DNA of 12,739 bases, taken from contig JAGCGE010000095.1 in the NCBI GenBank assembly GCA_017649745.1, positions 1-12,739 on the forward strand. The letters run 5' to 3'. This document shows positions 1-6,933 of the stretch, piece after piece. Source of the DNA: Clostridiales bacterium. GTDB taxonomy: Bacteria > Bacillota_A > Clostridia > Saccharofermentanales > Saccharofermentanaceae. The notes below the pieces were generated by a model. It did no database searches and had not been told where the DNA came from. It saw nothing but the letters and a program-made list of their open reading frames with translations. Within the stretch, counting starts at the first letter, position 1; the number at the start of each line of letters is the position of its first letter. The translations under genes were made by a program, and so were the position numbers.

Positions 1-2
1 TA

Positions 3-89
3 CTAGGCTACTACTACATGGAATTATTGCACCATCGTTGTGTTGATAGTATGAGGTCTGCAGCAAATAGAAAATTGAAACATTTATGA
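3..89 (+). CDS. possible C-terminal tail of an unidentified gene (5' end outside window)
   Basis: An open frame enters from the left edge and ends at TGA 87-89, giving 28 residues (LGYYYMELLHHRC, then VDSMRSAANRKLKHL). The aromatic start and basic, helix-prone end look protein-like, but the piece is too short to assign to a family. A shorter version could begin at ATG 18. The following bases up to 203 hold no recognisable gene, and no terminator hairpin was seen after it. It could equally be noncoding sequence that is open by chance. Confidence 0.2.
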   Translation, partial: LGYYYMELLHHRCVDSMRSAANRKLKHL

Positions 90-203
90 CCTCTCAAAAG
101 TGTCTGAAATGGTGTAATCACATATAAGAAAACGGGGAAAAGAAATGGAAACCGATAAGAAAACAAGGATCATAGCCGACAATTCGTTTAGGACAGAAGG
201 ATA

Positions 204-911
204 TCACGCAGGACGCGCTAGGTAGTATCCCTGGTAAAGATCGACACCGAGACCCACAAGGTATTCGAATTCTTCTTTCTCCTCGATTCCTTCAGCAACG
301 ACCATAATGCCTTTTGAATGGAAAAGCTTTACCAGCTCCTTAACGTTCTCCTGCTTCTCGCTTATGTGATCGATCCCTGAGATCAGTTCTCTATCGAGTT
401 TAACGATATGCGGAGACATCTGTTCGATCAATTCCAGATCGGTGATGCCGGTTCCGTAATCATCGGCCGCCAGTATGTTATCCATATGTCTGACGGATCT
501 GCTCTTTTCTTTCCAGTGCTCAGGCGAGAAATACGGATACTCCAGATTCTCGATAACCATCCTTCCGCGGATTTTCTCTCCGAAGAAATCCAGGAACACA
601 TCTGCTTCTTCAGGCTTCATGCAATCTGAAGGGAAGGAATTGATAGCAACTTTCTCCTCGTATCCTCTCTGAAAATACGCCTGCATCGCTCCAAAGAAAG
701 TAGCAACTTCAAGAACGTGAAGCTTGTCCCTCTTGGTGTATTCTGCGATAAGATCGGTTACCGTCATATCTGTCGGTCGCATCAGGGCCTCCCATGCATA
801 AACAGTTTTACCGTCAGGGAGGAATATCGGCTGGAACACGTAATTGATCGACAATTCCCTTAGAGCCTTCAATATATCTGAATGTAATGGCAAGTGGTCA
901 AAACTGATCAT
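204..911 (-). CDS. stand-alone EAL-domain cyclic di-GMP phosphodiesterase
   Basis: The 235-residue protein is almost entirely one EAL domain, a fold that hydrolyses cyclic di-GMP to linear pGpG in the cytoplasm. The catalytic set looks complete: E41-A42-L43 with R45 (EALMRP), N91, E121, D150-D151 (DDYGTG in place of the usual DDFGTG), K171, E207 (AEGIE) and Q227 in the closing QGYYLARP motif, which is where EAL domains normally end. There is no sensor domain, membrane segment or signal peptide, so it is probably a soluble, active enzyme. It lies 13 bases downstream of the GGDEF gene; its AGGAGA ribosome binding site (complement of 921-926) overlaps that gene's stop codon, which indicates co-transcription and perhaps coupled translation. 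EAL assignment is firm; activity is inferred from residues. Confidence 0.93.
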   Translation of the reverse strand: MISFDHLPLHSDILKALRELSINYVFQPIFLPDGKTVYAWEALMRPTDMTVTDLIAEYTKRDKLHVLEVATFFGAMQAYFQRGYEEKVAINSFPSDCMKPEEADVFLDFFGEKIRGRMVIENLEYPYFSPEHWKEKSRSVRHMDNILAADDYGTGITDLELIEQMSPHIVKLDRELISGIDHISEKQENVKELVKLFHSKGIMVVAEGIEEKEEFEYLVGLGVDLYQGYYLARPA

Positions 912-924
912 TTCTATTTATCTC

Positions 925-2328
925 CTATCTTTTCAGTTCCGGATGCTTCTCATAATATCTTCGTTTATCCTCATACATCCGTTCATCCGCGATCCTCAAA
1001 GCCTGTCTAACATTCGTCTTGCTGTCTTCGTAGCAATGACCGATGGCGAAGCAGACATGTTCGTATTTCTGAGACGCTTCTATAATGGCTTCAACACGGT
1101 TGTTAAGTTCTTCTTCGGTTATGCCGGTTAAGATGATGGAAAACTCATCTCCGCCTGCTCTGAATATCTCTTCCGTAGCGAAAACTTCTTCAAGAGCCTT
1201 GGCAGCGTTCTTCAAAAGCGTATCGCCTGAATGATGACCCAATTTGTCATTTACGCGCTTTAATCCGTTAAGGTCAGCAAAGATAACGCCAACTGAAATA
1301 TCTGATCTTTCTGCACTTAACTTATCGACATAATTGTTCATTTCGTTTCTGTTCATAACACCTGTAAGGATGTCCTTTGAACTAAGAACCTTTAGTCGGT
1401 CCATAAGCAGATAGTTGCTTATTGCAGAGGCGATGATGGAAGCTGTGGTCTCAAAGGTTTCTTTGATGGTGGTAGCTTTAGCTACATCGTAGTTCATCGC
1501 CCAAATATAACCGATAAGTTGATCCCTGAATTTTAGCGGGAAAAGAATGATGTTTTTTCCGTGAGCAGAAGTGAATGACTCATACCATATAGGATTCCTC
1601 TCCTTAACGACCGCCATATCGAGCTCATCTTTTACGACAAGGCAGTTACTGCCCGCGATCAGGCCTTTCCAGCTGTCAGCTATATCGTAGAATCCTTCAT
1701 CATTAAAGTTGTTCATTGAAGTAAGGATAGTGTCTTCAGCAAGTGCTTCACAAAGGACAGTGCATTTCTTTTCGAAAGCATCCATAAGAAGGATACAGCA
1801 GTGTTCGGCATCAAACATTTTTCGAATATCATAAATGACATTATCCATCATCTCGTCGAATTCTTTGGCGCTTCTAAGCTCCAGGCATATCTTGATGACG
1901 TTCGCTGTGACATCAGCAGGAAGAGAAGCCATTCTGTCCAGATTAGCCTCAAAGTTTATCTCCATGGTGTATGTGCAAAAACAGAGATTGCCTTCTTCAT
2001 ATGCGACAGGGAGAAATACCATATTGAACCAGACACCCTGTATCCTGTCAGCGGTGACATACGAATTAAGACATTTCTTTCCAACCGCTGCTTTATAGCA
2101 GTACTCTTCGAAATTCAGGTCTCTTGTTAAGTAGTTCGTGTATTCCTGATTGGGTATGAATTTTTGGGTCAATAACTCTGCTCCCGGTGCAGGATGTTCT
2201 ATGGAATCGATATAAGCCTTGTTACCCGTGACAATACGGAACTTGCCGCGTTTCCCATTTCCGAGATCCTCGACGGATACTATGCAAGTCATAGCGCCAA
2301 AGCCATCTACGTATTGTTGTAAATCCAT
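925..2328 (-). CDS. GAF-GGDEF diguanylate cyclase
   Basis: This 467-residue protein should make cyclic di-GMP from two GTP. Residues 1-125 resemble a PAS-like sensor fold, about 140-310 a GAF-like domain (its end includes ILFPLKFRDQLIGYIWAMNY), and 315-460 the GGDEF domain. Visible catalytic features are KDILTGVMNR at 318-327, D352 in FADLNGLKRVND, the signature G392-G393-D394-E395-F396, and the closing ADERMYEDKRRYY. The inhibitory RxxD site that normally lies five residues before the signature reads FATE, so product feedback inhibition is probably absent. No membrane segments are seen. The start is supported by a G-rich Shine-Dalgarno just upstream (complement of 2336-2342). It is the first gene of a two-gene operon with the EAL phosphodiesterase. 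The GGDEF assignment is firm; the ligands of the N-terminal domains are unknown. Confidence 0.93.
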   Translation of the reverse strand: MDLQQYVDGFGAMTCIVSVEDLGNGKRGKFRIVTGNKAYIDSIEHPAPGAELLTQKFIPNQEYTNYLTRDLNFEEYCYKAAVGKKCLNSYVTADRIQGVWFNMVFLPVAYEEGNLCFCTYTMEINFEANLDRMASLPADVTANVIKICLELRSAKEFDEMMDNVIYDIRKMFDAEHCCILLMDAFEKKCTVLCEALAEDTILTSMNNFNDEGFYDIADSWKGLIAGSNCLVVKDELDMAVVKERNPIWYESFTSAHGKNIILFPLKFRDQLIGYIWAMNYDVAKATTIKETFETTASIIASAISNYLLMDRLKVLSSKDILTGVMNRNEMNNYVDKLSAERSDISVGVIFADLNGLKRVNDKLGHHSGDTLLKNAAKALEEVFATEEIFRAGGDEFSIILTGITEEELNNRVEAIIEASQKYEHVCFAIGHCYEDSKTNVRQALRIADERMYEDKRRYYEKHPELKR

Positions 2329-2425
2329 AGGCTCTTCCCCCTTGATTCATTTTATAAGTCTTATATCTAATTATATTATAAGCTATGTAAAATTTCTTTT
2401 AACATTTTGCGCTATCAAAAACTTG

Positions 2426-2454
2426 TTGGCTGGGGTGAATTCTTAAAGTAGAAT
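2426..2454 (+). promoter_or_regulatory. candidate promoter for the HD-domain gene
   Basis: TTGGCT at 2426-2431 and TAGAAT at 2449-2454 are separated by 17 bases and match the vegetative sigma consensus at four and five of six positions. The leader would run into an AAGGTGAGG ribosome binding site at 2474-2482. The rest of the 166-base divergent gap (2329-2494) is very AT-rich near 2360-2395, where the complement contains overlapping TATAAT boxes (2370-2380) that may serve the GGDEF gene, but no good matching -35 box was found there. Confidence 0.4.
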
Positions 2455-2494
2455 TATCATGAGAAAACTAAATAAGGTGAGGTAGAGTAACTTT

Positions 2495-3181
2495 ATGAAT
2501 AGTAATTATAGTGATGCAACCAGGTTTCCGTTATTTAACAGGATCAAACAAGATCATGACATTGGTGTTTATATTAGAGAGCAAAACAGTTCATTGAAGG
2601 CGATGGGCTTTACTGAACATAGTCTGGCTCATATCGGTGTTGTTGCTGATCGTGCTGGTTACATACTGGAGACGATGGGGGAAGACGATCACACGATCGA
2701 TCTCGCATTAACTGCGGCATGGATGCATGACCTTGGAAATATCATAAATCGTGTAGATCACAGCCAGTCAGGTGCTATGATGACTTTTTATCTGCTTGAT
2801 AAGATGGGTATTCCTGCTGAGGATATTGCGCCTGTAATCAGAGCAATAGGTAATCATGATGAGGGAAGTGGTGTTCCTGTAAGCAATATCGCAGCTGCAC
2901 TTATTATTGCCGATAAATCTGATGTAAGAAGAAGCAGAGTTCAGGATGAGAAGAAGAACTTTGATATTCATGATAGAGTCAACTACTCTGTTAAGTCTTC
3001 GCTTCTTAAGATAAATCAAGATCATACGTCAATTAAGCTGAAGCTTGAGATCGATACAAAATACGGTGAGATCGGTGAATACTTCGAGATCTTTATGGAG
3101 CGTATGTTGCTTTGTCGTAAAGCCGCCGGCTTCTTAAATCTTGAATTCCATCTGATCATTAATGAGCAGACGTTAATGTAA
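2495..3181 (+). CDS. HD-domain metal-dependent phosphohydrolase
   Basis: The 228-residue soluble protein carries an HD domain, the metal-binding fold of many phosphohydrolases. The pattern H42 or H46 (TEHSLAH), H78-D79 (WMHDLGN), then H89, H121-D122 (GNHDE) and D140 in ADKSDVRRSRV fits the H...HD...D scheme, and the ADKSDVRRSRV stretch is typical of stand-alone clostridial HD proteins. It is not an HD-GYP cyclic di-GMP phosphodiesterase: the residues after HD read LGNIINRVDHS, not the GYP pattern. The C-terminal 70 residues (about 155-228) look like a small accessory domain of unknown role. It is transcribed divergently from the cyclic di-GMP pair and ends before a hairpin terminator. The substrate is unknown; a nucleotide or nucleotide second messenger is only a guess from context. 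Confidence 0.85.
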   Translation: MNSNYSDATRFPLFNRIKQDHDIGVYIREQNSSLKAMGFTEHSLAHIGVVADRAGYILETMGEDDHTIDLALTAAWMHDLGNIINRVDHSQSGAMMTFYLLDKMGIPAEDIAPVIRAIGNHDEGSGVPVSNIAAALIIADKSDVRRSRVQDEKKNFDIHDRVNYSVKSSLLKINQDHTSIKLKLEIDTKYGEIGEYFEIFMERMLLCRKAAGFLNLEFHLIINEQTLM

Positions 3182-3199
3182 ATCTATTAGGTTCAATTC

Positions 3200-3231
3200 A
3201 AGGCCGGTCTTGGAATAACAGGACCGGTCTT
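3200..3231 (+). terminator. hairpin terminator after the HD gene
   Basis: AAGGCCGGTC (3200-3209) pairs with GACCGGTCTT (3222-3231) across a 12-base loop. The stem is ten pairs with one G.U wobble. The T tract is short (TCTTTAA), so termination may be incomplete. It begins 19 bases after the HD-gene stop and lies immediately before the broken MarR gene. Confidence 0.6.
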
Positions 3232-3241
3232 TAACAGATCT

Positions 3242-3604
3242 GATTGCTGCCAATGCAGCGTCAATACACTTCAGTGTTTTCTCGTAGTTGAGATCGGACG
3301 ACAACCCGGTATCAACGTAAAGGAACTCTCGGAGATCATGAATATGGATAAGAGCGGCATCAGCCGAAGTGTTGATGAATTGGTCCAGAAAGGCTTCGTG
3401 TCTCGTGAGCCGTCAAAGACAGACAGGAGAAGCGTCGTATTAAGACTTACCGCAGATGGTAAGAAGAGATTTAACAAGATCGAGAAGGATATGGATGACA
3501 AGTTCAGAGTTGTTTTCGAGAAGATCGATGAGGACAAGCAGGAGATGGTCCTGGAAGCTCTGAAGATATATAACGAAGCATGCCGAAAGGCGGAGGAAAA
3601 ATAA
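3242..3604 (+). pseudogene. 5'-truncated MarR-family regulator
   Basis: MarR homology can be read continuously for about 120 residues, starting near DCCQC at 3242 and passing through VVEIGRQPGINVKELSEI, the recognition helix NMDKSGISRSVDELVQKG and the wing SREPSKTDRRSVVLRLTADG. The first in-frame ATG is only at 3338, inside the helix-turn-helix, and no GTG or TTG start is available upstream before the in-frame TAG at 3188. The N-terminal helix of the dimer interface (30-40 residues) is therefore missing and the HD-gene terminator sits where it should be. Product from ATG 3338 would be 88 residues without a complete DNA-binding domain. The stop codon abuts the ATG of the GNAT gene, a common MarR-GNAT pairing. 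The body of the frame has no stop or frameshift, so the loss is either recent or the remnant is still translated for coupling. Confidence 0.65.
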
Positions 3605-4126
3605 ATGGAATCGATAACTTTTGCAAACTTAACAGATAACATCGACGCAACAGTCGATATTTACAACTACTATATGCTGAACACAACAGCATGCTACAGT
3701 ATGAAAGCATTGACGACAGAAGAGTTCACATCTTATTACCACGTTTATGATCCGCACACGAGATCTTTCGCGGTCAAGGTCGGTGATGACGTTGCGGGAT
3801 TTGCGCTTCTAAAGCCGTGGAATCTTGCTAAGGAGGCATACAGACAGACCTATGAGTTTACGATCTATCTTAAGAAAGAATACTGCAAGATGGGTCTCGG
3901 ATCTAAGGCATTCCAGCATATGGAAGAGCTGATCAAGGATGATGATATCGCTGTCATAATGGCAGGCTTAAGTTGTGATAATGTAGCAAGCGCGAAACTT
4001 ATGGAATCGCAGGGTTTCGAAAAATGCGGACACTTTAAGAAGATGGGCAAGAAGTTTGGTAAGTACCTTGATCTTTGCTATTATCAGAAACTCTATCCGG
4101 ATAAGTTCGAGGAAGAGACCGTATAA
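3605..4126 (+). CDS. GNAT N-acetyltransferase, phosphinothricin-acetyltransferase-like
   Basis: The 173-residue protein has the GNAT fold, which transfers acetyl from acetyl-CoA to an amine. The early IYNYYMLNTTAC (19-30), the acetyl-CoA loop EYCKMGLGS (92-100), N126 in SCDNVASAKLMESQGF and the late MGKKFGKYLDLCYYQK (147-162) resemble the phosphinothricin N-acetyltransferase branch. The loop has Cys where Arg or Gln is usual. GGAGG at 3592-3596 stands eight bases before the ATG, which directly follows the TAA of the truncated MarR gene, so the gene should be translated even if the regulator is dead. MarR-linked GNATs often detoxify small amino-bearing molecules, but the substrate cannot be read from sequence. 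It ends five bases from the convergent Lgt-like gene; no terminator is visible between them. Confidence 0.85.
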   Translation: MESITFANLTDNIDATVDIYNYYMLNTTACYSMKALTTEEFTSYYHVYDPHTRSFAVKVGDDVAGFALLKPWNLAKEAYRQTYEFTIYLKKEYCKMGLGSKAFQHMEELIKDDDIAVIMAGLSCDNVASAKLMESQGFEKCGHFKKMGKKFGKYLDLCYYQKLYPDKFEEETV

Positions 4127-4131
4127 TACGT

Positions 4132-4857
4132 TCACTTATTAACAGCTTCACTCTTGCGGGAAATGCGCTTTAATATGTTATGCCAAATGATCACTAATAA
4201 GGCGGCTGCAGATGCAGCGATCAGTACAATGATCTGATCAGGTGAGATAAGCTTACCTTCATTGTAGTATCTGAAATATTCCGTTATAAATCTTACGGGT
4301 AAAACGATCGCGAAGATGATAGCGATAACGCGGATCTTGTTCTTCATCTTCACGGTTAATACAAGTGATATGACGAAGATCAGGAGATAGATAACAGACT
4401 CCACTATCTGGATTGGGAAATAAGTACCTTCATACTTGTTGTGATAAGTTACCGCCAGGGGACCTGTGTATTCTTTTCCATGACAGCATCCGGCCATAAA
4501 GCATCCTATCTTGGCAATACCGTACATCAAAGGAGCAGATACTATAAATGAAGACATTATATGTTCGTTTTTCTCGTTAAAGATCAATGTAGAAATGAAT
4601 ATTCCGATGATCATTCCAACTCCTGCACCGAGGCCGGAGAATGAGAAACTGATGCCGCCCTCTGTGATGGAAACAGACGCCATGCATGAACAAACCATAG
4701 TGCACATGATCGTGAGCATACAGGTTAAAGCGATGGTCTGCCATGATACCTTGGATCTTCGCATCAGAATAACAGCATTACAAAATCCGATAAGGACTGA
4801 TAATACGATCATCAATCCGTAAGGAGACCGGGTAATGAAAGGAATATCTATCTGCAT
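4132..4857 (-). CDS. Lgt-like integral membrane protein with GCC motif
   Basis: The 241-residue protein is very hydrophobic with about seven membrane segments. It resembles prolipoprotein diacylglyceryl transferase (Lgt), which moves diacylglycerol from phosphatidylglycerol to the lipobox cysteine: FPIQIVES (147-154) matches the HPTQLYE region, and PVRFITEYFR (187-196) matches the conserved RFxxEFxR helix. The Lgt signature region, however, reads KIGCFMAGCCHGK (116-128) rather than the canonical RIGNFINGE, with three cysteines. This places it in the divergent, GCC-bearing Lgt-like group, not confidently in housekeeping Lgt. Its ATG is one base beyond the stop of the zinc-ribbon gene and has no clear Shine-Dalgarno, so translation is probably coupled to that gene. 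A role in lipid or lipoprotein modification is possible but unproven. Confidence 0.75.
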   Translation of the reverse strand: MQIDIPFITRSPYGLMIVLSVLIGFCNAVILMRRSKVSWQTIALTCMLTIMCTMVCSCMASVSITEGGISFSFSGLGAGVGMIIGIFISTLIFNEKNEHIMSSFIVSAPLMYGIAKIGCFMAGCCHGKEYTGPLAVTYHNKYEGTYFPIQIVESVIYLLIFVISLVLTVKMKNKIRVIAIIFAIVLPVRFITEYFRYYNEGKLISPDQIIVLIAASAAALLVIIWHNILKRISRKSEAVNK

Positions 4858-4858
4858 C

Positions 4859-5362
4859 TTAGAAATGATGTACGCATCCCGTACACTCGCTGTAGCAGTC
4901 TAATGTCGCATAATACATCATATAAATACCTGAGATAACCGTGATGATTAATATGACGCCATATATCCAGATCATTACTTTCGACAGAGTGCTTCTGTAT
5001 TTAGCCAGTGAGATGATCATCAATACATAAGTCACAATTATGACAACAGCAGATAATAATCCGACTGTAATTCCAATTGCCGGATAATTATCAAGCACAC
5101 GTGTTACTGATAAAGGAATAACAGTTGCGAGCGATACAAAAAGAATAACCATGGATATTATTCCAAGGATGGTTCCTTTTTTCTTTCTGCGTTTTCTCTC
5201 TTCATCAGATAACTGAACACGTGGCTGACTGACAGGTGGCTGTTGTGTTATTGGAGCTTGTTGAGATACCGGTGCCGCCGGCTGAACATTTACAGGTGTT
5301 CCGCAAGCTTTGCAAAACTTATCATTATCTCCTACTTGAGTACCGCACTTTGGACAGAACAT
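4859..5362 (-). CDS. zinc-ribbon, three-pass membrane protein with C-terminal Cys/His cluster
   Basis: The 167-residue protein starts with a zinc ribbon (C3-x2-C6 and C17-x2-C20, FCPKCG...FCKACG), then a Pro/Gln-rich linker (28-48), a basic stretch (EERKRRKKKG, 55-64), and three hydrophobic segments at about 64-83, 96-118 and 129-150. By the positive-inside rule the ribbon should be cytoplasmic and the C-terminus outside. The last residues hold a second cysteine/histidine cluster, C156, C160, C163, H165 and H166 (DCYSECTGCVHHF), unusual for such membrane ribbon proteins. AGAGGTGAGG upstream supports the start. It is the first gene of a tight pair with the Lgt-like protein (one base apart). 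Function is not known; the pairing suggests a membrane complex. The 70-base divergent gap towards the DUF4291 gene is AT-rich without a clear minus-strand promoter. Confidence 0.8.
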   Translation of the reverse strand: MFCPKCGTQVGDNDKFCKACGTPVNVQPAAPVSQQAPITQQPPVSQPRVQLSDEERKRRKKKGTILGIISMVILFVSLATVIPLSVTRVLDNYPAIGITVGLLSAVVIIVTYVLMIISLAKYRSTLSKVMIWIYGVILIITVISGIYMMYYATLDCYSECTGCVHHF

Positions 5363-5449
5363 ATACAGACCTCACCTCTCAGAATTATTTTACAGGTTTC
5401 ATTTTACCACTGATACATACAGTACAAAAGGTATGTCTGATAAAGGCGA

Positions 5450-5458
5450 TGTTATAAT
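5450..5458 (+). promoter_or_regulatory. candidate extended -10 promoter of the DUF4291 gene
   Basis: TGTTATAAT at 5450-5458 is an exact extended -10 element (TGn-TATAAT). No good -35 box lies 16-18 bases upstream, which such promoters tolerate. If used, transcription would begin near 5465, inside the longest possible reading frame, which argues that translation starts at ATG 5556. Confidence 0.4.
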
Positions 5459-5555
5459 ATCTATAAACAGTATTGAGGTTGATCTTGACTATCCCCTAAG
5501 ATTTCGTGATGAGATCATTAATGACATAGTTAATTATTCAAGGATTTCAAAGCAA

Positions 5556-6440
5556 ATGAATACTGATAATAAAGAGATTCGAGCTATATACGACGATAAG
5601 ACAATACGTGTTTATCAGGCTTATAACACGCAGATAGCAAATGAAGCTGTTGCTAAAGGAACTTTTGGCAGCCATTTCAGCATGAACAGAATGAGCTGGA
5701 TCAAGCCATCTTTCTTATGGATGATGTATCGCTGTGGCTGGTGTGAAAAAGAGAATCAGGAGCATGTTCTGGCGATTGATATTAAAAGAGAATGCTTCGA
5801 TAAGGCTGTCAGGTCTGCTGTTATCTCAACATATCATGAAGATTCCGGTATCCCGAAAGAGGAGTGGCAGAAACTCATTAAGGAGTCTGACGTCAGAGTC
5901 CAATGGGATCCTGAGAAAGACGTAAATGGTAACAATCTGTCATACAGATCCTTACAACTTGGTCTGAGAGGACAGGCATTATATGACTATGTAAACGATT
6001 GGATAGTCAATATTACAGATATCACGGATCATGTTAAGGAACTGAATGCTTATAGACTGCAGCAAAAGGATATAACCGACCTGCTTCCTAAGGAAAAAGT
6101 TTACTTAACACAAAGTACTAAGGAGAAGACTATCATGCATCAAGATATAACACTGAATATCCATTATTCTGCGCCTGATGAAATATGGGATAAGATCGGA
6201 AAAGTATATAAAAGCATGCCGTATTGGCAGGGCTATGACAATGGCCCTCACTGGAAAGCCGGTGAGGAAATAGATCTGGTTACTTCTGTCGAGCCGGGTG
6301 GACTTCAGATATACGGAGTAATGCCTGAAGATATATGGAAGGAATGGTACAAGGAACTAACCGAGAAAATGTCTGAGGCTTTGGGATATCCTGTCGGCAA
6401 TGCGGAGGAAAACGGATTTAGTTTCATATATTGGGATTAA
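5556..6440 (+). CDS. DUF4291 protein with an extra C-terminal domain
   Basis: From ATG 5556 the protein has 294 residues. About 1-185 is a DUF4291 domain, recognised from EIRAIYDDKTIRVYQAYN, the MSWIKPSFLWMMYRCGW block, VQWDPEKD and YRSLQLGLRG. Its biochemical role is unknown. The domain reaches its usual end at DLLPKEKVY, after which about 100 more residues form a compact, Trp/Tyr-rich domain (HYSAPDEIWDKIGKVYKSMP to the final IYWD) that I do not recognise by name. The frame is open back to ATG 5433, which would add 41 residues, but that start has a poor ribosome site and precedes the likely promoter; ATG 5556 has AAGGA at 5540-5544 and begins about seven residues before IRAIYD, as in other DUF4291 proteins. 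A GNAT gene follows 19 bases later, probably in the same operon. Confidence 0.82.
   Translation: MNTDNKEIRAIYDDKTIRVYQAYNTQIANEAVAKGTFGSHFSMNRMSWIKPSFLWMMYRCGWCEKENQEHVLAIDIKRECFDKAVRSAVISTYHEDSGIPKEEWQKLIKESDVRVQWDPEKDVNGNNLSYRSLQLGLRGQALYDYVNDWIVNITDITDHVKELNAYRLQQKDITDLLPKEKVYLTQSTKEKTIMHQDITLNIHYSAPDEIWDKIGKVYKSMPYWQGYDNGPHWKAGEEIDLVTSVEPGGLQIYGVMPEDIWKEWYKELTEKMSEALGYPVGNAEENGFSFIYWD
6120..6137 (+). promoter_or_regulatory. internal ribosome binding site and in-frame ATG within the DUF4291 gene
   Basis: AAGGAG at 6120-6125 lies nine bases before ATG 6135-6137, which is in frame with the gene (codon 194 counted from ATG 5556). The site falls exactly at the junction between the DUF4291 domain and the extra C-terminal domain. 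It could give a separate 101-residue product (6135-6440) or be the relic of an independent gene that became fused by loss of a stop codon. Confidence 0.45.
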
Positions 6441-6459
6441 TAAGGTGGAGGAAATAGAA

Positions 6460-6915
6460 ATGAAGATATGTAAAGCTGAAAGAGAAGATCTGGATACGAT
6501 CCTTAAACTGCAGTATCTGGCTTATCAGTCGGAGGCAGATCTGTTTGGTACGAGAGATATTCCACCACTAAAGCAGACCATTGATGAGGTCATAGAAGAA
6601 TACAATAGCGGTATCATTCTTAAGATGGTAGATGATGACGATACCATCATCGGATCCGTACGTGCTAAAGAAGATAACGGAACTGTATATATCGGTAAAC
6701 TCATGATCCATCCTGATCACAGATGCAAGGGATACGGATCACAGCTGCTTAAAGAGATCGAAAACTATTATCCGGGGAAGAGATACGAACTTTTTACCAG
6801 CACAAGAAGTGCAGATAACATCAGGCTTTATCAGAAAAACGGATATAAGGAGTTTAGGCAGGAAGCTGTTACTGAAGAACTGGTGTTCGTGTATATGGAA
6901 AAGGTAAGACTATAA
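6460..6915 (+). CDS. GNAT family N-acetyltransferase
   Basis: The 151-residue protein is a single GNAT domain: VYIGKLMIHPDHRCKGYGS (77-94...) gives the acetyl-CoA-binding RCKGYG loop at 88-93, and DNIRLYQKNGY (119-129) is the usual late helix. The start at ATG 6460 is chosen because GGAGG at 6447-6451 stands eight bases upstream; an open frame extends to 6400 but overlaps the previous gene. The GNAT is probably co-transcribed with the DUF4291 gene, 19 bases upstream. Its stop codon lies inside the hairpin shared with the convergent lipoprotein gene. The substrate cannot be told; small amines, amino acids or protein N-termini are all possible in this family. Confidence 0.88.
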   Translation: MKICKAEREDLDTILKLQYLAYQSEADLFGTRDIPPLKQTIDEVIEEYNSGIILKMVDDDDTIIGSVRAKEDNGTVYIGKLMIHPDHRCKGYGSQLLKEIENYYPGKRYELFTSTRSADNIRLYQKNGYKEFRQEAVTEELVFVYMEKVRL

Positions 6916-6933
6916 ACTATAGTCTCACCTTTT
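6899..6933. terminator. bidirectional hairpin terminator shared by two convergent genes
   Basis: AAAAGGTAAGACTATA (6899-6914) and TATAGTCTCACCTTTT (6918-6933) form a 16-position stem with one A/C mismatch and a three-base loop. The A-run on one side and the T-run on the other let it work in both directions. The GNAT stop (TAA 6913-6915) and the lipoprotein stop (complement of 6925-6927) both lie within the hairpin. Confidence 0.75.

Noticed and set aside
145..225. 26-codon ORF (ATG 145, TAG 223) after a GGGG-rich stretch
   Set aside because: It runs into the 3' end of the well-supported EAL gene on the other strand and resembles no known family; it may be a gene remnant but cannot be supported.
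844..1131. Plus-strand ORF across the EAL/GGDEF junction
   Set aside because: It lies antisense to two domains with clear catalytic motifs; its sequence looks unlike a protein family.
2495..3181. HD-GYP cyclic di-GMP phosphodiesterase for the HD gene
   Set aside because: The HD motif is followed by LGNIINRVDHS, without the GYP residues, so it is a generic HD phosphohydrolase.
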